Shown in pieces: positions 8,405 through 16,043 of a stretch of 64,000 bases of DNA. Positions within the stretch are counted from its first letter, which is position 1; each line of letters begins with the position of its first letter. The DNA lies in NCBI GenBank assembly GCA_008123405.1, contig VSSA01000013.1, forward strand, positions 59,228-123,227, in the 5' to 3' direction. This DNA is from Nocardioides sp. BGMRC 2183. GTDB lineage: Bacteria; Actinomycetota; Actinomycetes; Propionibacteriales; Nocardioidaceae. The notes below the pieces were generated by a model that did no database searches, was not told the DNA's origin, and saw only the letters and a list, made by a program, of their open reading frames with translations. A program made the translations under genes and the position numbers.

Positions 8405-8455
8405 GCTCTGCGAGTCAGAGGTTCCGCGAGCGGCGGCCGGGCGTGCGGTCGGCGG

Positions 8456-9544
8456 TCAGTGGGTGCGCTGCGTCGCGGCGGCCGCGAGCTGTTCGAGCAC
8501 CGCACACGCGGCCGGGTCCCACCCGGCCCGGTCGCGGCCCGACCGCAGCGCGGTGAGCGCCTCGTCGGCGAGTGTCGCGATGGTCTCCTCGACCCGTTGA
8601 CGCGCTCCGCTGCGCTCGATGATCTCCCGCAGCTCGTCGACCTCGCCCTCGGCCAGCGGGCCACCGAGAGCCGCGTCGAGGCGACGAGCCTCCGCCGTGG
8701 GCGCCGCGTCCAGCGCGTGTGCGATCAGCACGGTCCGCTTGCCCTCGACCAGGTCGTCGCCGGCGGGCTTGCCCGTGGTGGCCGGGTCGCCGAAGACGCC
8801 GAGCAGGTCGTCGCGCAGCTGGAACGCCTCGCCGAGCGGCAGTCCGAACCCCGACAACAGGTCCAAGGCCGCCTGGTCCGCCCCGGCCAGAGCGGCCCCC
8901 ACGTGCAGCGGTCGCTCGATCGAGTACTTGGCCGACTTGTAGCGCAGCACGGTCATCGCGGCGTCCACGTCGGCGTGCCCGCGGGCCTGCACGGAGACGT
9001 CGAGGAACTGGCCGGCGATCACCTCCGACCGGCACAGGTCGAACACGTCACCCGCGGGCGCGGTGCGCTCCGGGCCGAAGCCGCAGCGGCGCAGCAGCTC
9101 GTCGGCCCAGGTGAGCAGCAGATCGCCGAGCAGGATCGCTGCGGCCGCGCCGTACTGCTCGGCATCGCCGCGCCACGTGGCGCGGCGGTGCTCGGCCTCG
9201 AAGCCGCGGTGGGTCGCCGGACGTCCCCGTCGGGTGTCGGAGGCGTCCATCAGGTCGTCGTGGACCAGTGCCGAGGCGTGCAACAGCTCCAGGGCCGCCG
9301 AGGCTCGTCGGACCGCGCCCGCCTCCACATCCTCCGGCACGCCGGCCAGCGCCGCGAACCCCCAGTGGCAGAACGCCGCCCGGAAGCGTTTCCCGCCGGA
9401 GACCACGGCGCGCGCCTCGCTCAGCAACCGTGCGGCGTCGGGTCCCAGCTCGGCCAGGCGGGTCGCCTGGAGGTCCAGGAAGTCGTCCAGCACACTTTGG
9501 ATCCCGGCGCGGAAGCCGACCGGATCCCAACCCTCGTCCGTCAC
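8456..9544 (-). CDS. Polyprenyl diphosphate synthase (IdsA2-like)
   Basis: This all-alpha isoprenoid synthase of 362 residues chains isopentenyl diphosphate onto allylic primers to make geranylgeranyl or longer diphosphates. The first aspartate-rich motif is HDDLMDASDTRRG and the second is QLRDDLLGVFGD, followed by GKPAGDDLVEGKRT; GGKRFRA is the usual substrate-binding segment. It matches the position of idsA2 (Rv2173) in the Rv2172c-Rv2178c region of M. tuberculosis. The GTG at 9544 is preceded at 8 nt by a TAGGCT box, so the transcript is probably leaderless. It is divergent from metF. The product length is not predictable by eye. Confidence 0.9.
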   Translation of the reverse strand: MTDEGWDPVGFRAGIQSVLDDFLDLQATRLAELGPDAARLLSEARAVVSGGKRFRAAFCHWGFAALAGVPEDVEAGAVRRASAALELLHASALVHDDLMDASDTRRGRPATHRGFEAEHRRATWRGDAEQYGAAAAILLGDLLLTWADELLRRCGFGPERTAPAGDVFDLCRSEVIAGQFLDVSVQARGHADVDAAMTVLRYKSAKYSIERPLHVGAALAGADQAALDLLSGFGLPLGEAFQLRDDLLGVFGDPATTGKPAGDDLVEGKRTVLIAHALDAAPTAEARRLDAALGGPLAEGEVDELREIIERSGARQRVEETIATLADEALTALRSGRDRAGWDPAACAVLEQLAAAATQRTH

Positions 9545-9552
9545 ATCGGGCA

Positions 9553-9573
9553 AGCCTAGTGCCCACCTAGAAT
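9553..9573. promoter_or_regulatory. Divergent -10 boxes for polyprenyl synthase and metF
   Basis: TAGGCT on the minus strand (9558-9553) lies 8 nt before the GTG of the polyprenyl synthase. TAGAAT on the plus strand (9568-9573) lies 7 nt before the ATG of metF at 9581. Both predict leaderless transcripts from a compact divergent promoter. The plus-strand box overlaps an upstream in-frame ATG at 9572, which therefore cannot be translated. Confidence 0.6.
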
Positions 9574-9580
9574 GAGCCTC

Positions 9581-10471
9581 ATGGCTACCGGACCTGAGCA
9601 ATCGTTGGGCGAGCTCATCCGTTCCGGCAACCGTTCCTTCTCCTTCGAGTTCTTCCCGCCCAAGGACGACGCGGGCGAGGAGCAGCTCTGGACTGCGATC
9701 CGAGCGTTGGAGCCCTACCGACCCACGTTCGTCTCGGTCACCTACGGCGCCGGCGGCAGCACGCGGGACAAGACGGTCGCGATCACCGGACGCATCGCCC
9801 GGGAGACGACTCTGGTGCCGATGGCCCACCTGACCTGCGTCGGTCACACCCGGGGTGAGCTCGAGGGCATCCTCGACGCCTATGTCGCCGAGGGCGTCAA
9901 TCACGTGATGGCGCTCCGCGGTGACCCCCAGGAGGGTCCTCGTGCCGCCTGGGTGCCCACCGACGGCGGCTTGAACCACGCTGTCGACCTCGTCGAGCTC
10001 GCGCGGTCCCGCGGCGACTTCCGGGTCGGCGTCGCCGCCTTCCCCGAGGGCCACCCCTCGGCCGCCTCGCTCGACGCCGACGCCGACGTGCTGGTCGCCA
10101 AGGCGCGGGCCGGCGCGGAGTTCGCGGTCACCCAGATGTTCTTCCGCGCCACCGACTACTTCGCGCTGGTGGAGCGGGTCCGTGATCGCGGCGTCGACAT
10201 CCCGATCCTGCCGGGCATCATGCCGATCCTGAACCTCGGCGCGATCCGCCGCCAGGGCGAGCTGATCGGCACCAGCGTGCCCGAGGACGTCGTCGCTCGG
10301 ATCGCGGGCGCCGGCGAGGCTCCCGGCGCGATCCGGGCAGCCGGCATCCGGGTCGCCGCCGAGCTCTGTGAGGAGCTCCTGGCCGGTGGCGCGCCGGGGC
10401 TGCACTTCTACACGCTCAACCGCTCCAAGGCGACGCTGGAGATCTTCGACGCACTGCGCATCAGCGTCTGA
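9581..10471 (+). CDS. metF: 5,10-methylenetetrahydrofolate reductase
   Basis: This FAD-dependent TIM-barrel enzyme of 296 residues reduces methylene-THF to methyl-THF for methionine synthesis. Family features are SFEFFPPKDDAGEEQLW near the N-terminus, VSVTYGAGGSTRDKT, HLTCVGHTR, VNHVMALRGDP, FAVTQMFF and PGIMPI. The C-terminal HFYTLNRSKA is also typical. The ATG at 9581 was preferred over the in-frame ATG at 9572 because the -10 box TAGAAT overlaps the latter. No riboswitch is present, since the start sits within about 8 nt of the -10 box. Confidence 0.95.
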   Translation: MATGPEQSLGELIRSGNRSFSFEFFPPKDDAGEEQLWTAIRALEPYRPTFVSVTYGAGGSTRDKTVAITGRIARETTLVPMAHLTCVGHTRGELEGILDAYVAEGVNHVMALRGDPQEGPRAAWVPTDGGLNHAVDLVELARSRGDFRVGVAAFPEGHPSAASLDADADVLVAKARAGAEFAVTQMFFRATDYFALVERVRDRGVDIPILPGIMPILNLGAIRRQGELIGTSVPEDVVARIAGAGEAPGAIRAAGIRVAAELCEELLAGGAPGLHFYTLNRSKATLEIFDALRISV

Positions 10472-10507
10472 CCGTGGACACGGCCGAAGGCCTCGGCACG
10501 AGGAGGC

Positions 10508-11839
10508 TCACGCCTTCCCGATGATCTCGGCGACCAGCGCCCCCGACTGGGTCGCGAACGGTACGCCGGCTCCGGGCGCACCGTGGGCGCCGGCCATCAG
10601 CAGGCCGTCGATCGGCGTGGTCGGTCCGAGCCGGCGTCGTACCGTGCCGCGGCCCTGCCAGAGCACGCCGTGCGGCGAGCCGCCCCACTGTTCGACGAGC
10701 TCGCGCGGGGTCAGGTCGACCCGGGTGACGACCTGGTCACGCACGTCGTACCGGTGGCGGGCGAGTGCGGTGAGGAGGTCCTCGGCGATCTTGCCGCGTC
10801 CGAGGACGGTCCAGGCGGTGCCTCCCTCCGGCGCCCTGGTGCCGGGCCGCAGCACGATCAACGGGTCGGCGTGCAGCACCACCTCGTGGTCCAGCTCAGG
10901 CACCGGTCCGGTGAGACCGACGTGTGTCATCACCGGCGGGATGGCCGGCATGGTCCGCTCCACGAGGGGAGCCAAGGAGGGGAGGCGTCGCGGGTCGATG
11001 GCGAGCACCACGTGATCGGCGTCGACCTCGCCGGCGTCGGTCCGTACGGCGACCGCGCGGCCGGCGCGCACCACGACGTCGAGCGCCGTGGTGCCGGTCA
11101 GCACCGTCACCTTCCGCGTGAGGAGTCGGGCGCCGAGCAGCTCGGCGACGCGTCCCATCCCCTCGGCGGGCCGCCACGCCCCGAAGCACTGCTCGAGGTA
11201 GCGGTCCACGCCGACCCAGGAGGGTACGTTGCGCAGGTCGTGTCCGTCGGCGACGGCGGGGTGGCCGGCGACCAGGGCCAGCCGCTCGTCGCGGAAGTCG
11301 CGCCGGAGCCGTTTGTGCAGCGTCTCGCGGAGGTCGAGGAGTCGGGTGAGGTCTCGTGGGGCCGCCCCTTTGGGCGCTGCCGGATCCCACGGCACCTCCA
11401 CGTAGTGGCGGCGCAGCACTTCCCACACCGGGCCGTAGAGGTCCACGTGCTCGGCCCAGGCCTCGCCGAGTCCCGGGCCCAAGGCATCGAACGCGGCGAT
11501 CTGCCCGGCGCGCGAGCCACCCGGAAGCGCCACCGAGGTGTTGTCGGCGAAGCGGTGTTCGCGGATCACTGCCAGGGGCTCGAGATCGGCTCCGAGCTCC
11601 TTCTCCAACGGTCGGCCGGTCTTGCGGAACAGGTCGCGCAGGGCGGCGGGGAGCAGGGTGGCGCGCGGGCCGCCGTCCCAGGCGTAGCCCTCCTGCTCGA
11701 CAGGGACCAGGGCACCGCCCACGTGCTCGCGCGCCTCGATCAATGCGACCTGGTGTCCGAGCTTGGCCAGGCGAGTGGCGGCAGCGAGTCCGCCCAGGCC
11801 GCCGCCCACCACGACGACCCGGCTCACCGCGGTGCTCAC
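10508..11839 (-). CDS. FAD-dependent oxidoreductase, phytoene-desaturase-like
   Basis: This 443-residue protein has an N-terminal dinucleotide fold (VVVVGGGLGGLAAATRLAKLGHQVALIEARE) and the HVGGALVP segment found in the CrtI/amine-oxidase-type flavoprotein superfamily. Near the C-terminus, DGLLMAGAHGAPGAGVPFATQSG is the second FAD-binding element. The substrate is unknown; CrtI-like desaturases act on carotenoids, and a polyprenyl synthase lies near by, but no phytoene synthase is in the window. The GTG start overlaps the stop of the upstream YbaK-like gene by 4 nt, so the two are one operon. Confidence 0.8.
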   Translation of the reverse strand: MSTAVSRVVVVGGGLGGLAAATRLAKLGHQVALIEAREHVGGALVPVEQEGYAWDGGPRATLLPAALRDLFRKTGRPLEKELGADLEPLAVIREHRFADNTSVALPGGSRAGQIAAFDALGPGLGEAWAEHVDLYGPVWEVLRRHYVEVPWDPAAPKGAAPRDLTRLLDLRETLHKRLRRDFRDERLALVAGHPAVADGHDLRNVPSWVGVDRYLEQCFGAWRPAEGMGRVAELLGARLLTRKVTVLTGTTALDVVVRAGRAVAVRTDAGEVDADHVVLAIDPRRLPSLAPLVERTMPAIPPVMTHVGLTGPVPELDHEVVLHADPLIVLRPGTRAPEGGTAWTVLGRGKIAEDLLTALARHRYDVRDQVVTRVDLTPRELVEQWGGSPHGVLWQGRGTVRRRLGPTTPIDGLLMAGAHGAPGAGVPFATQSGALVAEIIGKA

Positions 11840-12309
11840 GCGACGTCCAGCGGCGTCCCGCCGGTGAGGGCGAGCAGCTCGCGATGGCTGGTGGCGAAGA
11901 CCGCCGCCGGGTGACCGGCGGCCGCCCACACGGTCTCGTGCCGCTCGAGCCAGGGGTCGAGGTAGGTCGGGATGGGCGCCGGATGCGCGATGGGTGAGAC
12001 GCCGCCGATCACCTGTCCGGTGTGCTCGCGGACGAACGCGGGCTTCGCCCGGCGCAAGCGGGCGCCCCCGAGCGCCGCACCCACCTTGTCGAGATCGACG
12101 CGGTGCGCACCGGAGGTCAGGATGAGCACCGGCGCCCCGTCCGCCTCGAAGAGCAGGCTGTTGGCGATCGCGCCCACCTCGCAGCCGAGCGCCTCGGCGG
12201 CGAGTGCGGCGGTGTGCACGGTGTCGGGCAGAATGACGATCCGGCCAGTGCCTCCGCGTCGGCGGTGCTCGGTGCGGAAATGACTGATCGAGGGGTGGTC
12301 CACCGACAT
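11836..12309 (-). CDS. YbaK/EbsC-family aminoacyl-tRNA deacylase (first copy)
   Basis: This 157-residue single-domain protein is of the YbaK/ProX type, which hydrolyses mischarged tRNAs such as Cys- or Ala-tRNA(Pro). It shows GCEVGAIANSLLFEADGAPVLILTSGAHRVD, VREHTGQVIGGVSPIAHP with the conserved GGVSP loop, and VWAAAGHPAAVFATS. A second member of the family lies at 47861-48349; the two are only distantly alike and may differ in tRNA preference. The ATG at 12309 follows a TAAGGT box by 7 nt, suggesting a leaderless message. It is co-transcribed with the FAD oxidoreductase, a pairing whose logic is not evident. Confidence 0.85.
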   Translation of the reverse strand: MSVDHPSISHFRTEHRRRGGTGRIVILPDTVHTAALAAEALGCEVGAIANSLLFEADGAPVLILTSGAHRVDLDKVGAALGGARLRRAKPAFVREHTGQVIGGVSPIAHPAPIPTYLDPWLERHETVWAAAGHPAAVFATSHRELLALTGGTPLDVA

Positions 12310-12316
12310 GGAGCCG

Positions 12317-12322
12317 ACCTTA
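12317..12322 (-). promoter_or_regulatory. -10 box of the first YbaK-like gene (TAAGGT)
   Basis: TAAGGT on the minus strand lies 7 nt before the ATG at 12309, the leaderless spacing seen throughout the window. Confidence 0.5.
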
Positions 12323-12364
12323 TCCGGCACGATCCCGCGCGCTGCGGGTGCACGAGGAGGAACG

Positions 12365-12811
12365 ATGTCGCAACGACCGCTCACCGTCCGGGTCGCCACG
12401 TGGTTGCTGTGGCTGCTCATCGCGGGCGGCCTGGTGGTATCGGTCCTGGTGGTCGTCTTCCGCAGTGACCTGGACGCGGTCTGGTCGCCGATCTCGGCAG
12501 GGGACAGCACCGTCCAGCCGACCGACTTCGTCCCGGTCATCCTGGTGCTCTACGTCGTCATCGCGGTCACCATGATGGTGATGATCACGCTCTTCCACGG
12601 GCGTCATCTCTGGGCACAGCACGGGTTGGCGGTGATCGCGCTCGGCATCCTGCTCGGAGCTCTCGGGATGATGCGGACCGAGTCGCCGATGATGGTGCGC
12701 CTCGCGGCGGTCGCCGCCGGCGTGGTCGCAGCGGTCGCGGTGGTCTTCCTCTGGCATCCCGAGACGACGCGTTACATCCGCGGAGCACGCGCACGCGACG
12801 CCGACTCCTGA
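12365..12811 (+). CDS. Four-TM membrane protein of unknown function
   Basis: This 148-residue protein has four clear hydrophobic stretches: VATWLLWLLIAGGLVVSVLV, FVPVILVLYVVIAVTMMVMI, GLAVIALGILLGALGMM and AVAAGVVAAVAVVFLW. The tail is charged. The ATG follows GAGGAGG at ideal spacing. It is divergent from the YbaK-like gene and upstream of the SOS-boxed operon. I do not recognise the family. Confidence 0.75.
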   Translation: MSQRPLTVRVATWLLWLLIAGGLVVSVLVVVFRSDLDAVWSPISAGDSTVQPTDFVPVILVLYVVIAVTMMVMITLFHGRHLWAQHGLAVIALGILLGALGMMRTESPMMVRLAAVAAGVVAAVAVVFLWHPETTRYIRGARARDADS

Positions 12812-12883
12812 CGGCGCGACGCTCGCGACAGCACCCTCCTCGCTCATCGCTTCCCTTGTGACGGGGGAGAGGTGTACCTTCGA

Positions 12884-12909
12884 GGTGTTCGAACAGATGT
12901 TCGAACACC
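12884..12909. promoter_or_regulatory. LexA/SOS box, 26-nt perfect inverted repeat
   Basis: Two 12-nt arms (12884-12895 and 12898-12909) are exact complements around a 2-nt centre. The core TCGAAC-AGAT-GTTCGA (12889-12904) matches the Gram-positive/actinobacterial LexA consensus TCGAACNNNNGTTCGA. It lies about 58 nt before the HEPN gene and so controls the HEPN / methyltransferase / dinB operon. A possible -10 box, TACCTT, at 12875-12880 places the SOS box over the transcription start. Confidence 0.85.
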
Positions 12910-12966
12910 TTCGGCGGGGGCGCCTCGACCCCGCCCTCGCCGAAGGCTCCGACGAAGGGAGTCCCC

Positions 12967-13452
12967 ATGGCGCGTCCGTCCACACCCCGCCCGCTCGCAG
13001 ACCCGCCTGTCGGCGACGCCTGGCAACCGCACACCCTGCCGGCCACGACGCACTCCTATCTGCTCCGGGCCGCTGGATCCCTGAGTGAGGCGGTCGCTGC
13101 GCCCGACGCTCCGACCCGTTATGCCTGCGCCCACGTCGCCGCCCTCCGGGCTGCCGCGGCCCTGCTCGCGGCGCGGGCGCGTCCGCAGCCCCGACCATCG
13201 CGGCGGCAACAGAACGCGTGGGTGCTGCTGTCGCAGGTGGCGCCGGAGCTGGGGGAGTGGGCATCGTTCTTCGCGGCAGGCGCCGCCAAGCGCGCCGCGG
13301 CCGAGAGCGGCTCGTCCCGTGCCGTCACCGAACGCGAAGCCGACGATCTGGTGCGTGACGCGGATCGGTTCCTGGCGGTCGTGGAGAGCGCCTTGGGGCT
13401 GACGCCGCACCCGTCGATCGGCGACCAGTTGGTGAGGCGCGTCGCCGGCTGA
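12967..13452 (+). CDS. SAV_6107-like HEPN-domain protein
   Basis: This 161-residue alpha-helical protein has alanine-rich helices (YACAHVAALRAAAALLAARA, ADDLVRDADRFLAVVESAL) and resembles the SAV_6107-type HEPN family of actinobacteria. Its function is unknown; HEPN folds include nucleases and nucleotide-binding partners. It is the first gene after the LexA box, so it should be induced by DNA damage. The ATG follows AAGGGAG with 5-nt spacing. A methyltransferase and dinB follow. Confidence 0.75.
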   Translation: MARPSTPRPLADPPVGDAWQPHTLPATTHSYLLRAAGSLSEAVAAPDAPTRYACAHVAALRAAAALLAARARPQPRPSRRQQNAWVLLSQVAPELGEWASFFAAGAAKRAAAESGSSRAVTEREADDLVRDADRFLAVVESALGLTPHPSIGDQLVRRVAG

Positions 13453-13475
13453 GCGACGCCAGAAGGATGAGGTCG

Positions 13476-13481
13476 TAGTGT
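13476..13481 (+). promoter_or_regulatory. -10 box of the methyltransferase gene (TAGTGT)
   Basis: TAGTGT lies 7 nt before the ATG at 13489 and predicts a leaderless transcript starting inside the SOS operon, giving the methyltransferase and dinB a possible damage-independent promoter. Confidence 0.45.
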
Positions 13482-13488
13482 TCGGTTC

Positions 13489-14214
13489 ATGGCGCTGCGC
13501 AGAACGACCGGCCCGTCCACGGCATCGCCCCGCACCGCCGTGGTGTGGGACGTCCTCGATGCGGCGCTGGACGGCTCCCCCCGCCGGATCGTCGACATCG
13601 GTGGCGGCACCGGCGGTTCTGCCGTCCGGTTGGCCGCTGCCGGCCACCAGGTGTCTGTCGTCGATCCCAGCCCCGACGCCCTGGCCGCCCTGGCCCGGCG
13701 CGCCGGCGAGCTCGGCGTCGAGGTGGACGGCCGCCAGGGCGACGTGGCCAGTCTGGTCGACCTGGTCGGCGTGGAGTCCGCCGACGTGGTGCTCTGCCAC
13801 GGCGTGCTCGAAGTCGTCGACGCCACCGCGGCGCTCGCCGCAATCCGCCGGGTGCTCCGTCCCGGCGGGCAGCTCAGCCTGCTCGTCGCGCAACGCGATG
13901 CCGCCGTGCTGGCCCGGGCGATGGCCGGCCACTTCCAGCAGGCGATCGCGCTGCTGCAGGACGGCATCGCAGCCGACGGGCGCCGCGGGCGCCGCTACAC
14001 GGCCGACGAGATCGGCGAGCTGGCGACGAGCGCCGGATTCGAGGTCCTGCAGACCCACGGCATCCGGGTCTTCGCCGACCACGTCCCGGCAGCCCTCCTC
14101 GACCTGGAGCCCGGCGCCTCGGCATCACTGGTGGAGCTCGAGCGCGCAGCCGCGCCGCGTTCGGACTTCCACTCCCTCGCCACGCAACTGCATCTCCTCT
14201 GCGTGCGTTCCTGA
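13489..14214 (+). CDS. Class I SAM-dependent methyltransferase
   Basis: This 241-residue Rossmann-fold methyltransferase has motif I RIVDIGGGTGGSAVRLAAAGHQVSVVDPSP, the acidic motif II, and ADVVLCHGVLEVVD with VLRPGGQLSLLV as motifs IV-V. The substrate is unknown. The position between an SOS-boxed HEPN gene and dinB suggests a link to DNA damage or a small molecule made under stress. There is no SD sequence; a TAGTGT box at 7 nt suggests leaderless translation in addition to read-through from the upstream promoter. Confidence 0.85.
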   Translation: MALRRTTGPSTASPRTAVVWDVLDAALDGSPRRIVDIGGGTGGSAVRLAAAGHQVSVVDPSPDALAALARRAGELGVEVDGRQGDVASLVDLVGVESADVVLCHGVLEVVDATAALAAIRRVLRPGGQLSLLVAQRDAAVLARAMAGHFQQAIALLQDGIAADGRRGRRYTADEIGELATSAGFEVLQTHGIRVFADHVPAALLDLEPGASASLVELERAAAPRSDFHSLATQLHLLCVRS

Positions 14215-14238
14215 CCGCGGCGCCCGTCGGCAGGCCCG

Positions 14239-15456
14239 ATGACGGGGCCGGAGCGGTCCAACCCGCCCTGCACCCTCCTGCACGTCGACATGGATGCGTT
14301 CTACGCCTCCGTGATGACCCGTGACCGCCCGGAGCTGCGCCAGGTCCCGGTGATCGTCGGCGGCGGGCACCGCGGCGTGGTGCTCGCCGCCAACTACCCG
14401 GCCCGTCGCTATGGGATCCGGTCCGGGATGTCGGGCGTCGAAGCGCACCGGTTGTGCCCGACGGCGGTCCGTCTCGCGCCCGACTTCGACGTCCTGGTGC
14501 CGACGTCGCGCGCGATCATGGAGACCTTCCGCACGTTCACTCCGGTAGTCGAGGTGATGTCGCTGGACGAGGCGTTCCTCGACGTCCGGGGCGCCCGTCG
14601 CCTGTTGGGGGCTCCGCACGAGATCGCTGCTGCCATCCGGGTGCGGATCCGTGAGGAGCAGGGGATCCCCTGCTCGGTGGGGATCGCCGCCACTGTCTCC
14701 GTCGCCAAGCTCGCCAGCCGCCGCGCGAAGCCCGACGGAGTGGTCGAGATCCCGCCCGACCGCTTCGTCGAGATGGTGCACCCCCTCGACGTCGGCGAGC
14801 TGTACGGCGTCGGCCCGGCCACCCGTGAGCGTCTGCATCGGTTGGGGTTGATCACGGTCGGCGACGTCGCGACCATCGCTCGCACCGACCTCCAGCGGAT
14901 GATCGGCCAGCATGCGGGTGGCCATCTCCATGCGTTGGTCCATGGCGAGGACCGTCGCGAGCTGCGCCCCGGCGGCGCGGGCGTCTTCGGCTTCGGCGAG
15001 GGGACCCCGGAGGGGAGCATGGGTGCACAGCACACCATGGCCGTGGACGTGGCGGACCGGATCCGGCTGGCACGGGAGGTGCTCGCCCTGTCCACCCGGG
15101 TCGCCGCGCGTGCCCGGGCCGCGGGCAAAGTGGCCCGCACCGTCGCGGTGACGGTCCGGTTCAGCGACTTCACCACGCTGTCGCGCTCGCGCACCGCGGG
15201 CGAGCCGACCGACGTGACCCAGGAGATCTACCGGACCGCGCTGGCGCTCGTGCTCGCGGTGGTCGAGGCGCACCCGGGCCGAGCGGTGCGGCTGCTCGGC
15301 GTGCGCATCGAGGGCCTGCAACGGCGACGGCCCGAGGACGGACGTCAGCTCGCCTTCGGCGAGCGCGCGCCCGGATGGCCAGATGCAGATCGGGCAGTGG
15401 ATCGGGTCAGCACCCGGTTCGGCAGGCGGGCTGTGCAGCGTGCCAGCGTGCTGTGA
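14239..15456 (+). CDS. dinB: DNA polymerase IV (Y family)
   Basis: This 405-residue translesion polymerase has the catalytic acidic residues in LLHVDMDAFYASV (D17, D19) and MSLDEAFLDV (D110, E111). Helix-hairpin-helix segments follow (LYGVGPATRERLHRLGLITVGDVATI), then the little-finger domain. The terminal RQLAFGE is a plausible beta-clamp binding motif. It is the third gene downstream of the SOS box, consistent with damage induction. The 24-nt gap after the methyltransferase indicates co-transcription. Confidence 0.95.
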   Translation: MTGPERSNPPCTLLHVDMDAFYASVMTRDRPELRQVPVIVGGGHRGVVLAANYPARRYGIRSGMSGVEAHRLCPTAVRLAPDFDVLVPTSRAIMETFRTFTPVVEVMSLDEAFLDVRGARRLLGAPHEIAAAIRVRIREEQGIPCSVGIAATVSVAKLASRRAKPDGVVEIPPDRFVEMVHPLDVGELYGVGPATRERLHRLGLITVGDVATIARTDLQRMIGQHAGGHLHALVHGEDRRELRPGGAGVFGFGEGTPEGSMGAQHTMAVDVADRIRLAREVLALSTRVAARARAAGKVARTVAVTVRFSDFTTLSRSRTAGEPTDVTQEIYRTALALVLAVVEAHPGRAVRLLGVRIEGLQRRRPEDGRQLAFGERAPGWPDADRAVDRVSTRFGRRAVQRASVL

Positions 15457-15577
15457 GGGGGCTCGCGCCCGGGCCCGAGTGCGGAGAATTGTGACGTCGG
15501 TCTACCAGTCCTCGACCCGCCTGCCTACACTTGGACAAAGGACCGGTGGAGGCCGGACAGCACGTGTGGAGGACCAG

Positions 15578-16018
15578 GTGCCACTTTCCGAAGAGGAGCT
15601 CCGACTGCTCGAGCAGATGGAGCGCGCCCTCGTCGAGGAGGACCCCAAGTTCGCCTCGACCCTGCGCGGGACCACGATGCGGCGCGCCGCACGGCGCAGA
15701 GCGATCCTCGCCGGGCTCGGATTCGCCGTCGGCGTCGCTGTCCTGATGGGTGGCGCGATCAGCGGCTACTGGCAGATCGGCATCGTCGGTTTCGTGATCA
15801 TGCTCGGCGCCGCGACCGTCGGTCTCAGCGCGCTGCGCGGGCAGCGGGTCACCGGAGCCACCGGGGCGAGCGAGGCCTCGATGAGCGCCCACCCGTCCGG
15901 GTTCCGTGTCGTTGACGGTGGTCGCACGAAGCGTCGTACCGGGGGTCGCTCGGACTCCGGCTTCATGGACACCATGCGCGCCCGTTGGCGCCGTCGTCGC
16001 GACGAGCGCGGCTACTGA
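15578..16018 (+). CDS. DUF3040 membrane protein
   Basis: This 146-residue protein begins VPLSEEELRLLEQMERALVEEDPKFASTLRG, the signature of DUF3040 proteins, followed by two membrane segments (AILAGLGFAVGVAVLMGGAI, IGIVGFVIMLGAATVGLSAL) and a basic tail. An equivalent gene (Rv2169c) lies in the same general region of M. tuberculosis. The GTG start at 15578 follows GGAGGA. A TACACT -10-like box lies about 45 nt upstream. The function is unknown. Confidence 0.85.
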   Translation: MPLSEEELRLLEQMERALVEEDPKFASTLRGTTMRRAARRRAILAGLGFAVGVAVLMGGAISGYWQIGIVGFVIMLGAATVGLSALRGQRVTGATGASEASMSAHPSGFRVVDGGRTKRRTGGRSDSGFMDTMRARWRRRRDERGY

Positions 16019-16043
16019 TCCTCTGACCGACTGATCGGCCCGG

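Noticed and set aside
9545-9580. SAM or cobalamin riboswitch before metF
   Set aside because: The -10 box lies 7 nt before the start codon, leaving no leader.
9545-10405. N-terminal extension of the polyprenyl synthase across metF
   Set aside because: The protein family begins near GTG 9544, which has its own -10 box; the extension is antisense to metF.
10480-10500. Terminator between metF and the FAD oxidoreductase
   Set aside because: Only a 5-bp stem (GCCGA/TCGGC) is visible, too weak to support.
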